A stretch of DNA of 64,000 nt from Metarhizium brunneum. Lineage: Eukaryota; Ascomycota; Sordariomycetes; Hypocreales; Clavicipitaceae. Within the stretch, counting starts at the first letter, position 1; each line of letters opens with the position of its first letter. The notes under the pieces were generated by a model. It did not search any database. It worked only from the letters and a program-made list of their open reading frames with translations, and had not been told where the DNA came from. The stretch is from NCBI RefSeq assembly GCF_013426205.1, contig NC_089427.1, positions 3,348,001 to 3,412,000 of the forward strand. The letters run 5' to 3'. Positions 21,678 to 33,365 of this stretch are shown piece by piece. Both the position numbers and the translations under genes were made by a program.

Positions 21678-24600
21678 CGGTCCCATATACATATGTACTC
21701 CGTACATACATACGCGCTCGGCGTCTCCTCCTGGTGCCAGCCCATGCAGGCGGCAAGAGACAAATGCTACCAGGGATCCTTGGAGCGCAATCACCTGGCC
21801 CTATTGTAGATACTACTACAACTTCGCCGGTTGCGCTCCCTTTGTTTTCAACGAGGGGGGGAGGTCTGATGATCTCGCCAGTGGCCAACTATAGCATGGT
21901 ATTTGGGCTCATTGTGACAGTGTGCCCTACCAGCCGCATTCGGAGCACTTTGCAGTAAACCAAGAGCTACTGTACGACCCCATTTTCTGTCAGAAACACG
22001 ATGGATTCTGGCCTTGGGGCCTTCACATCGGAGCAGCTCGGCGCTCACAGAAAGGACGCCACAGCCCGCGGAGCCTTGTGCTGGCCTGCGAAAGCAGCCC
22101 GACTGGCAGCCAACGTAGCTCACCGGCAAGAAACAGAATGTCTGCATTGCATTGTGCTGTACTTTGTAGGACGTTGCTCCATGGCTGCGCACCTGCAGGA
22201 ACGCCTGTTTGCGGAAAAGGGCCAAAACCTTTGCTGGTCACACAGCACAGTTTCCTGGTATCACAACTGTACAGTCAGAAGAGAGTTGTCTTGACTGCTG
22301 TGGTCAAAAGCTGAGCCGGCCCCGAGTCACTCGGTGACATGGCCTATCTAGTCCTCCGTGATGGGTATGAGGAAGGACATGTGGTGCTTTCAAATCCAAT
22401 TCCGCGACTTTATTCCCAATGGCATCCCGAATCGCGGAGGAGCTGCCACAGTACATACATTGCAAGAGTTCAAGTGTAGCAGACAGCATGGCCCCCCCAT
22501 GAGAATCCTTGAGCCCCCAAGTTTGCGACTTGCGTACTCGGTACTCGGTACTCCGTACACGACCTGGAAACGCACAACGAGGATTAGATTATCAGAAAGT
22601 ACTCTGTAAGATGATACGGCTTATGCCCAGGTCTCCACTGGCCGCCACAATGACGCTACTTCAATGCCGAGAGCTTTGATGCTGGGGGGATACAACCACG
22701 CCCAGCCTTCTAAAGGTTTCTTCTGTGAGGCGAACCAGATTGCGCTGACCTGCTGAACCTGCACGTCGCCATTTTCGGACAAACATGCCCTTTGGCTATG
22801 GGTGCAACGACGTCCCGCCTCTTGGTCCGTGGTATCCATCCCCCCTTTTGTTCCTTTTTTGGTCTTTGCACAACTACTACGGAGTAGTAGTAGTCGACTC
22901 GGCGCGATTGTGTTCGACTGCCGGGGACAATGGCATGTACGTAGTCATGACGCAGGTGCGTGGTTGAATGATGGCGAGATGAATCATGCTTGCATCCACG
23001 ACAATCCACTTCAGCACCGAGTCTTGTCACCAGCATCGCGAGCTGATCCAATGATGCTTGCTGGGGGGATCGTGAACGAAGGCCAAGTTGGACGCTGTGT
23101 TGGAACTGCGTGAGCTAATGTAGCCGATTTTTGTCGGGTGTGGCCTCGTGTCGGCTCCATTGCACACAACGCGTTCCCCTGTCTTCGGCTCCCCTCGTTC
23201 GGCGGCTGTACATGTACATACACATGTACATGCATGCAGAGATGTACACGCTCGCAACTCCCCTGCCAGTTTCCACCTGAAGAAACATGACAAGTGACGA
23301 GCTTGGAGAGTCTCCAAGTGTTGGTTGGCCAGGTCCAAGTCCCGAGCCCGCAACGCTTCATTGGCCCCGGCGGAGTCCTTCAGGCACCTGCCGTGTTGAG
23401 CATCGCGGCATCATGATTTCTCACGATACGTTTAATGAGTATGTCTTGGGTATAATTATATCCTCTTCATGGGTTGTTCGCCAGGACAAGCGAGACATCA
23501 GCGTTGACAAATGCCGTGGTGCAGGCAATTCAGCCTCATCTCAGCCTTCGGGGCTGGCAGATGAGCGGGGGTATACAAGGCCGTCCTATTGTTGCGGAAG
23601 GATGTGTCGGTATGAGTGGGCTGATGTTGTCAAAGAAGCCAGCTTCCAAAGACGGGCAGGCAGTGTGCGCTTCTGGCAGGCGGGTTGGCGTGATCATCGA
23701 GGCGTCGAGACATCGAGACATCCGGAGACACATGGAGCTCTCCACAAGCAACTGTTAGCTGTTCCATCACACACGTGGCTGCCGGGGCCTCGCAACCCCC
23801 CAAGATGCCCGTCCCTGGTCCTCTTTGCCAAGGCTGAGTTGATGTGTGCGACCGTGCAGGAGGAGTGCTGCGGGTGGGAACGTACATCGGCCCTGGTCTG
23901 CTGAGGTCCGTCGGCAAGCCGAGGGCCAACTGAGTCGTTCTGGGCACGTCGTCTTTCGACATTTGCCTTCCCCTCCGATGGGTATTGCTCGATGCCCATC
24001 TCTGTGGCTCCCTGTCACTCGAGTTCGAGGCCCAAGCCGAAGGCGGAGGCTTGCTCTCCGTTGTGGCTGCAGCAAGGCCGGGTCCGCGCGGATCGCGCGT
24101 CGTGGGATGGGCAACTCTGCTCAAGCAAGCGTGCTGCTCAAGCGTGCTGCTCAATGGAGTGACTCCTTCCCTCTGTCTGGCTCTTGAGTCCTGACCAACG
24201 GCCAACCTCAATTGATCCCCACAGTGATCATGGCACATGGGCCGCCATCCACACACCTCGTAGTCACTTGGTAGTACGTAGCAGTACGGGGTACAATGTG
24301 CTTCATCTCGGCTTGATCAGTGGCATCAGGGTTGGGAAAGGCTCGCGAAGCGACGGCACTAGCGCGTTGCCCAACCCGTGCGAGTTCCCAACAACCAACC
24401 CTCCGAGGCCCAGCCGCTAATCTGCCAGCATGGCCGGCGCATGCTTTTGCTTGATTTGGACAAGTCTCGGTGGAGTCCCGCAAATCGGCAGCTGTCGTTG
24501 ACATGCCCGCCTCCTATTGTCTAGTCTACCGAACTTGAGAGGCCCAAGCTGCTCCCGCCTTTTCTGGTTTCGGTAAATCATTTTCGGCCTTCAGATGTGC

Positions 24601-27600
24601 ATCTTCCGGCCACTGCTTTTGCCCATGGGTCGTGATGTGCGAATAAACAACTCCCGCAAGAGTCGTACAATTGTGCCGGGGTTCCGGCATTGGCGCCTCC
24701 ATCTTGGCCAACCTTGCCGCAGCCTGAGGATGCCGCCTGGCGCCTTTGCTCTCGCTGCCTAAGCTGTGTCTGGCTGTGGAGAGTAGGACGTGTCAAAGAA
24801 TAGGCCCGTCGACAAACTAGTTGTACTGTAGTAAAGGCAACAAGAATAAAACAAACAAAACGAAATGGGCCTTGGCTTCTACAGCGCTGCCAAGATATGT
24901 GCCTCTGCATATCTTTATTCCTTCATTGCCCCCCCCAATGAGAACTGATCTCACTTCCAAACCATTGCTTATGACTAGTAGCAAATCAGAGGGACCGAGG
25001 ATGTGCCTTGTAGAGCAACAAAGAAGCCCTTTGTTGACCCCTTTGTTGATGTAATGTGCTGATACGGTATGGGTCATCTCCGAGCGACATGGTCCTTGGT
25101 TTGAACGAACGCGCCAAAGCGTACCCGGTCCAGTCCACGATGGTGATGAGCCACGTACCAAGCAACCGGGACAGACGTCTAGGCCTGAGTGCCCCAACTG
25201 GTTTGCTCCGGAATGAGAATGAATTTAAGCACAAACCGGCGCGTGCTAATTAATCGACTCCTTTGCGAAGCTTATGTACATCCCCCCACTTTCCGACTTC
25301 AGCCACGATATGCAACCTGGCCTGGATCATTGGGCTTATCGGTTGGCTGTCTGGTTGGCTGTCTGGCCCGCTCAAAGGCTCTCGCAGGCTCTCGCAATGG
25401 TCTAGGCTTTCGACAGTCCTGTGAGACTCTGGCTAACCCGATGTATCTTTCAAGGCTGTCGAGAGGTCGAGATCTGGCGGGGATTGCCAGCCCTGTGCAA
25501 CAATTTCTGGTGTGGCTGATGCTGAGACATGTTTTTTTTTGTAAAAAACTTTTTTTTCCGGCCTTCATTTGCTGGCTTCTTGTTCATCTTTAAGGCCCGT
25601 GCCGAGATCTCAGTATCGAGAGGACTGTTCTCTCCAGTTTCAATACTTCGTAGCGTCGGCGACTCCACGTTGTTGACTCAATACCATGCAGTCCGGGATG
25701 CTTGCATATTCATGATAGTACATCCATCCTAGATTCGTTCTCTAGCTGAATTTTGAGCTCTTCACGCCGCGGCATAAGCCGCCTATTGGTCACCCATAGT
25801 CTAATCTGGTCTGTTGGTTAATGCACCATGCTCGATGCCGGCACGTGGCAAGCGTTGACTGCGATTGCGTTGTACAAACTGTCGGCAACATCCGCGGAGA
25901 CGAATCTGAGACCAAGGGCATGCCAGGTTGCAGACGGCGAGCATTTTGGCAGGCGTCGTTTTTGTTGGAGGGACGCCCAGCTTGCCAGCCCAACCCTACC
26001 CAACGGGGAACCAGACAGCTGGGTTGATCGGCGCCGGTATAGCCTCAATAGGCTTAACAAGAACTTGCTGCCAAGAGGAATGACATAGTATCTACTTACT
26101 TTAAGCTCTATGTCATGCCACCGGGGGATATTGTACGTATCTTCTGCTAAAGTCGCACGCGCCATAAAGTCCCGTATCGGGGACTCATACTCCCTGCCCG
26201 TATCTTGGCGTATTTGGCACAATTTCCGACTATGCTTAAAGTGTCTGGAATACGGGACTGAAACATGGGCGATGAAATTGACGCTCCTCAATTGGCGATC
26301 GCAACTTCTCAGAATGGTTCGTTTGAAAACTTGACACAATGACTGCTGGCTAAGTGTCACCCCCCGATGTCAAGCTAATTTGGCGCGGCACACAGCTCCC
26401 CTTCGGTGCTGGCATTTGGAAAATGAAGTGCTTACGCCAATGGCTTTCCCAAGGCGAGGCTCCATATAGATACGATATGTACGTACTGCGTACAGAAGGG
26501 TGGATGACAGGGCAGCGGCCTGTGAAAGGGCTCACCTGACTCGAATCATAACATCGGAAGTTCTTGTGTTGTCATGATGGTGGCTTCAGCTGCGAAGACG
26601 TACTGGCCTAGATTACCACCAGCAGCTCAGACCAGACGCTCTCAGGGGCACTTCTCTGCGTTCCCGTTCCTTCTATTCGGGTTAATTTGGCCGCGCGCTG
26701 CACCGGGTTGAAAACAAGGCGCCCGTCATGCTCACTCGAACGCCATGGGGCTTGGGAGCTAGACAGTGTTCCGACTTCAGTGCGAGTGGGCGGAGGCAGA
26801 TTGGCGGCGAGGCAAAGAGTGTGAGATTTGGATGACGACGGACAGGGTTCTGATGTTTGGTTGGTGGTTACGTGGGCCATGGGCTGCGTGGACTCGGGCG
26901 TGGTCTGTATACTTAGTACCTACTAAGAAAGTACGGAGCACACCTGACCTGGGGCTGACTGTGGGAGCAAGAATGAAGTTGGCGAATCAGGAGCAGTCGT
27001 AAGCGAAACTGGGCCTCACTTTGGCTGTGGCACGGGCGAATTGCACCCGCCCGTCCAAACTCTCGAGGATGCGCCCGCCATCATCGATCGCTCTACTGTG
27101 TCTGGTGTCTGTTGCGTCTGGTAGCCAGTGTCTTGGATCTTGCCAGCAACCTACCTAGGTAGGTAGTCAGCGGTCGTCCAGACTGCCAGATCCCCTGCCA
27201 TCCTATCACCATCGCTAGACACCAGATGTTGTTGTTGGAGGCGGTTTGTGGCTGTAAAGGGCAGCCTGGCGACTTGGAAATTTCTGGAGGAGATCAGAGG
27301 TTAGTCACTTCCGACATGCTGCTTTGCTTCTCATCGTTATCTAGCGTCCCAATCAACCCCCGCAAACTCAGCCAGATGAGGGACTTGCCTGGTGCTCAAG
27401 TGTTCGAGACAAAGGCTGTTGAGGCGGCGCGCGGGCTTTGGCAAGCGAGAGTTTTGCCAGTGTTTGTCCTAGTTTTCTGAACCGAAGCCTTCAACCGTCT
27501 GTGCCAACGCCGACTGCCAGAGATAATCGTTTGTTGTCCGGGTGCCAGTGTTGCACACCGAGGGTTCGCCAACGACAACATCATACCACAATGTGGGATA

Positions 27601-30600
27601 ATACAAATCACATGGCTTGTCAACATCCAGACCAGGTCGAGTTACATGGTGCCCTGTGGATATCTAGCCATCACCCATCAGTTTTCCCTATGCAGGATCT
27701 GATAACTAGGCCAAGGGTAGCTCTCCGACTTTCAACCACGACAAATCATGAGCCCTTTCGCGAGGTATGACGATTTTGGTCGCACGGCCTAGGTATGCTA
27801 AATGAGAAGCCATTTTGGATATGGAAAGGTGACAGCACATGGTCAAGTCTTCCTGCTGGTGCAGTTCTGGTCTTGCCACTGTCATGTCAATCAAGTATCT
27901 GTCTCCGCGCTGCCTCACCTTGATAACCCAGGTAAACGAGCTAGTTGAACCCCCGCAGCCCTTCCATGACTCTCAAGGTCTTATCCACCAGGGCTGTTGT
28001 GACGCTGCTCCAAAACGTCCAAAAAAAAAAGCAAGACTTTGTAACTATACGGTAAGTGTAAGGCGTCTCTTTTCGCATGGCACCTACCAGTACGGCGTGT
28101 CACTACTGCTAATCACTCCAGATGATAAGTACAGACGAGGCCAATGTCGGCGAGCCGCGCTCTCAGCGGAAACATGTCACGCTGTGGTCAGACCACCCAA
28201 GGACCCAAGCACCATTCGTCTTGAAGCAAGGTGGCAGGGCTGTCGGGCAATGAGTTCGGAACCTGCCATACGGTGGGTTGCATTTGATCCCGGAACGGCC
28301 TAGCCCATCCTACTCCCTGTCCGCACATGGCAGAAAACTAAAAAGCAAAAACCAGAGGCACAGCCAGGCCCTGAAGCGATGAACAAGCCAGAGAAAAGTA
28401 AGACATGCTCGAAATAGCTGTAGAGAAACAAATTCTGCGGGCAATGCGGAGTACATGGCCTGGAAAAAGAAAGTAGCGGTTGGCATCAGCCAGCACCGAG
28501 AGCAACAGAACACGCAGAGAAGTCTCGAAGTCGCTTGTTACGACCACCACCCTGGCCCGCCACGGAGGATGGCTAGGTGTCGCGGAGGGTTGCCAAAAGC
28601 AGAAGACGCCCGTTTTAAATAAATGGGGGAATCCCACCGCAAACTCAATCTATTTAAGTAGAGGGAGGAACCCAACGCGCCCTAACGACTGCGACCGCGA
28701 CGGTTAAACTGGAGAGAGACCTCTCCGCAAGGCTCAAGAGGCTACAAACGGTGGCTGTGGTGAGCGAACTGGGCCCCCTTGCCAGGCGAGCCATCAGGGA
28801 AAACAGCAGCTCGGTGTGTTACAACGACCCCAAAACCAACGACGCCAACGATGGGGCCATGATCTGTTTAATCTACGCAGCCACCCCGGCTGTGACGTGC
28901 AGCCAAGCGTGTGAGCGGACGGGACAACAGCCAATGGAGGGCGTTCTGGTTGCGCAGCACCCGCCGAAAGCGGAATTTGCCCAGCCCTGAGGGTTTGAGC
29001 CAGACCAGTCTGCCAGGACCTTTCCATCTGGTGTACGGAGTAGTGATACATGTACGGAGTGTGGGAGCTACGGTACGGAGAAGAGCAGTGTACTCCGTAT
29101 GATGTATTGCACCGTGGGAGCTGCATCCTGCAGAAGGAGTACCACGCGAGCTGCAGGGAATCGGGCTTCTTTCTCGCTGGACGCCTGTCCTCCTTCTCTG
29201 GCGTGGGCCTGGAGCTCTCGTGGAGCCCGTGGTCCGTGTTTATGATGGAGCCAAGTTCAAGCCTGTGAGGTAATGAGGGTAAGGTGTGGTAGACATGAAA
29301 GGCAAGAAGGGGAAAGAGAGCTGCATAATAAAAAGTGACCAGGCTAGAAAGAGAGAATTGGGTCCCATTCTCTAGGCGTACTGCATTTAACGTATGTGTA
29401 CAGAGTACATACATGCGATATATCCTATGGAGAGGAGCCAGACACAGACACTGGAGGGCCAGGCCACTTGTACAGACTGGAAGCCACGGGAAGAGCCGTG
29501 GGTGACAAAGGAGACAGACAGGCTGGTATCGCAGGCGCAAAGGCGTTTGCGGATATGCATGCTCAGATTCGGGGCATCAGTTCGCCGCCGCGCTGGCCCT
29601 TCTTTCATTGATGGATACACAAGTGTAGCAACGGAGCAGCCGGCTCGTTGCATCCACATGCTTACCCGTCAGCTCCAAAGGTTGAAAGATGGAACAGCAG
29701 GAGGCACATGGCGCATCTGCCGCATCGGCCAGAGCTGCTGAAGCAGTCATCTGGAACTTGGTTGCAGGATACCTGCCCGCAAGGGTTGGAGACTTTGTGG
29801 ACGCCGGACGATGCTGAGAAGTCGCCCAGCGGATGCAATGCGTAGCACTGAAGCTCGTACGCTCTGTCCCAGGTCCTGTCTACTTGTGCAGGCGAACATG
29901 GTGCCGCCATAACTATAGGCATGTCGCAAGACGGAAAGAATCAGAAGACGACGACGAAGATGACGGCGACGGCGACGACGACGCACTGGCATGGTGTTGG
30001 ACAAATTTGGCAGAAACGGTGCCGCTGCTCCAACTGACGCAATACGACGATGGAGTGTCTCATGGCGGTCGCGCTCTGCCATGGCCATGCGATCCCTACA
30101 GACATTGACGCTAAACATTGAACGCACGACGGCGAGGGCAAGGGGGCCGCCCTGGGCCTAGCGGTATCGCAGCCAACAAGTGTGCAAAGGAGCTCGCCAT
30201 GCCCCCCTTCAACGTCTCCCCAGGCGCCCGCGGTTCCACCGTTGCAAGGAGCGGCGAGAGGAGCGAGAGGAACGGCCCCCAGCTGTCGTCGTCCTGGTGA
30301 AGAGGGAGCTTGCCAGGGATGCCCTCAAGTGCTCACGGCTGTGACTGGACGGGCCACGCGCCGCCACTGCGGCAGCCTTGGTCCGCCGCGGTGCCATGGC
30401 TGTATGGCTCGACCCAGCCCACAACGCCTCGAACCTACACACCCTCCCCCGGCTAGTGGGAGTCGTCGGGAGACTGTGAAGATTTGTGCGAGATGGCGCC
30501 CTGCGACAGGCTGCGCGTCCATCGCGATGGCAAGGAAGGAAGGAAGGAAGCAAGGACGGCAACCAAGAGAAGGGCGTGTCCAAAGTGGCCCTGGGCCCAG

Positions 30601-31544
30601 AGCCAGAGCCTGCGCATGTGGCCCCCCTTCCACACCACCCACCCCTGGCCGTGCAAGCCGCGCCTGGCTGCGTCGCCAATGTGGTCGCCATACAGCCCAC
30701 TTACACCCACCAGACAAGGACAGTCCATGTCCACCAGACCGCAGAGCCGAGCACTGAGCAGCCCACCGCGAGCGCCCAGGTCGCCCGTCTCTCCGCGTCC
30801 ACGACCCAAAGGAGACCCAGAGGAGATGCTGTCCCTGCCAAAGCTGGCCGTGGCCAAACCGCCCAGATGCCAACTCGTCGCGGGCACCCTGGAGGGCACA
30901 ATGTGCTCCGGAGGTGCCGCCACATGCTCTCGTCGCTGCTCTGGGCTCTGGGCTCTGGGCTCTGGGCTCGCCCATGTCCTGGCCTCGGAGGGCTGCTCGA
31001 TGATGCCCGTCCGCGGCAGGGGTCGTCGTCGCTTTGCCTTCCGTCCCCCCGGCCGCAGTTGCGCACCAAACACACGCCATCTCACAGCCCACGATGTCCA
31101 GGGCCTAGGCCAATGCAATGCCGGAAACCATATGTACGGTACAGAGAGAGTGTGTGTGTACACACCGGACTCGTCGTTCCCTTCCTTCATCTACCCTCTG
31201 TGCCCCCTCGCCCAACTTCTCAATCCCTCGTGAACACCTTCTCCTCATCTAAGATTTTGTGCCCCCTTGACAACATCCTCACCAACAGGGCGACACTAGA
31301 CATTTGATTGGGTTGTGTCTCACTCTTGCGCACCCTTTTCGACAACCTCTCCATCGGGCCATATACGTCTTTGTCTGTTCCCTAGGCTATATTCGACCCT
31401 TGATAAAGAGACGACGCCAGCTTTCTGTCCCGCTTCCAGCCTCGCATTGAAAATCTAATAGAGATTGCCGTCCATTCTTTGCCGTCAAAGTTCTGGAAGT
31501 CTTTACAGAAAAAAAAACTGACGTCCCTTCGTTAATCAACCTTG

Positions 31545-31560
31545 TCTCTCTCTCTCTCTT
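31545..31560 (+). promoter_or_regulatory. CT-rich tract in the leader of the homeobox gene
   Basis: A run of CT dinucleotides about 110 bp before the ATG. Such pyrimidine tracts are frequent near transcription starts of filamentous fungal genes. The preceding 400 bp are also pyrimidine-rich, consistent with a long untranslated leader. Confidence 0.45.
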
Positions 31561-31671
31561 GATCGGCTCCGCCGTTCCGTTCCCTTACACGACTTGACCT
31601 TTCGCAACATCTCTTATACATTGTGCAGCAGCCATCGCCTCAATCTCTCCAACAACACCAAGAGCCACATC

Positions 31672-33365
31672 ATGGGACCCTTCTCCCAACAGCAATGGCC
31701 GTCGTGGGCTTACTCCAACGTGGCAGATCCATTTTCGACATACACGCACTTTTCCAACTTTAACGCTTACCTCCACGATTCTCTGGATGTCTATCAACCA
31801 CATCACAGCCGCCTGGTTCAACACCACCAGATGTCCAGGGCCACTGAATCGAAACCCCGCCTGTCCAAGGAAGAAGTCGAACTTTTGGAAGCCGAGTTCC
31901 AGAAGAACCACAAACCTAGCAGTACGACGAAGAAGGCCCTTGCTGAATCCATGAGAGTGGACAATGCTCGCATTAATGTTAGTGAATGTCTCGCCATGAA
32001 ATGGCGTTCCACATTGAACTAGCATGTTGTGCTAACCATTGGATGTAGAACTGGTTTCAAAACCGACGGGCTCGTGAGAAGAAGGAGAACAATATCAGGG
32101 AATACGAGGCCAAACAGCGATTGGAGAAGGAAAGATCCGAGGCCTCGGGGGAATCTCAGTCTGAGGGCAGTCGTCAACGCGATTTGGTTGCTTCGAGTGC
32201 TCCATTCCCCCAGCCAGGCATCAACACGAAGCCAGAGTCTGACGCCGCCCTGTCCCCCTCCGAGAAGTCACTTCCCGACCCATCTGGCGAGACGAATGAG
32301 CCTAGCCAAAGCGATGAGTCTGACCTCCTCTCCCCGCTCTCGCTCCCCACAAGGCAGGAAATCGGCATGGCTCGTCCTTCCAAATTCAGCGGACTCTTGC
32401 TCAAGACTGAGCAGGACGAGGATGATAATTGTGCCCTGTCCGATCGGGTGGATGAGTACTTGGCCATGCAGAACGGGTCCATGCTGGCTGTCACCTCAAA
32501 GGCAGCCGAGCAACAGCTCTTGGCCGGATTTGGTGGCCAGCACGACACCGACAGGCACGAACAAGATGCCGACTCATCGCCATTCACTGATAATTCCGAA
32601 CCAAGGTCCCCTGAAGAAGACATTGCCTCCCGCCGAAACCGACGCCCAGCTCCACTCTCTATTACCGGTGGCCGGAGCCACTCGTACTCGTCCAGAGCCT
32701 GCGACTTTTCTTCAAGAACGGGCGACCAGGCGGCTTCCATGCGCAGGATTTCTTCCAGTACGGGATCCGGCCGTGTGAAGAAGTCTGCTGCCACCCCTCG
32801 AAGCCCGTTCTTTGATAGAAACGCAGATATCCTTTTTCAACGAAGACATTCGCCCAATGCAATTGGCCGCCAAGGATCTGCGGCGCCTCCTACACCCGAT
32901 ACTCCTGTTACTCTCCAACAACACGGGTCAGTGGATGCTGCCATGCCGTCGCTGTACTCTCTCGAGGGCAAGTATACGCCGCCAGATGTTGTCATATCTG
33001 ATCCCACCTTGCGCACACCACCGACCACGCCAGGCTTTGGCGACTCGCTTTTCCACCTTGGTGCTGGGTACGAGATGGGCATTTCCGAAGAGACCATTAT
33101 CGGCCCTGGCGTTGATCGAGCCAATCGTGGGGTGCAAATGGCTGGCAACCCGGCCGCGTTTGCCAGCTACATACTCAACAACGCACAATGCTCAACTCAA
33201 CAAATGGCCCCCCTGTTTCCAACACAAATGGCGCACCCTTACTTTGGTTTCATGGGCACCAATGAGAACTCCGAGTACAATTGGTCCGACTTGTCACCTT
33301 CGACAGCATCCACGTCCTCGACCTCTCAACAGAGATACATGGCTCTCAGCCACATCCAAAACTAG
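31672..33365 (+). CDS. Homeobox transcription factor (Htf1 / Hox2-like)
   Basis: Nuclear DNA-binding regulator. Exons are 31672-31977 and 32049-33365, giving 540 residues. The homeodomain spans about residues 59-118: KPRLSKEEVELLEAEFQKNH, then SSTTKKALAESMRVDNARIN and the recognition helix NWFQNRRAREKKE. The 71 nt intron splits the recognition helix between two asparagines. The N-terminus is rich in Gln, His, Ser and Tyr; the remainder is a long Ser/Pro-rich low-complexity tail without other domains. An N-terminal homeodomain with this layout resembles the fungal Htf1/Hox2 regulators of conidium formation, but orthology was judged from memory only. It stands alone between an 11 kb gene-free region and a 3.9 kb one, as is common for developmental regulators. 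Confidence 0.92.

Larger units (their letters stand above)
20732..31671. other. Gene desert of 10.9 kb upstream of the homeobox gene
   Basis: No open frame here shows a recognisable domain, signal peptide or coherent splicing, although many chance frames of 60-270 codons occur on both strands. The composition is not AT-rich, so heavy repeat-induced point mutation is unlikely. Seen inside: a tandem repeat at 21624-21677, several GTACTCCGTAC or TACGGAGTA motifs (21695, 22548, 22878, 29034, 29091), a GC-rich block at about 30.1-31.1 kb with small GGAAG and GGCTCTG repeats, and a CT tract close to the homeobox start. Regulatory DNA, non-coding RNA or unknown genes may lie here; none can be supported. 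Confidence 0.55.

Noticed and set aside
25818..26360. 180-codon minus-strand frame
   Set aside because: No hydrophobic core pattern, domain or introns; plus-strand frames of equal quality overlap.
28794..29540. 248-codon open frame on the minus strand
   Set aside because: Cys/His/Pro/Leu-rich chance composition, no motif, contains several of the intergenic TACGGAGTA motifs, and no splice or family support.
30182..31307. Four long overlapping frames of 190-273 codons on both strands
   Set aside because: Simultaneous openness reflects high GC; repeats GGAAG and GGCTCTG run through them and no motif is seen.
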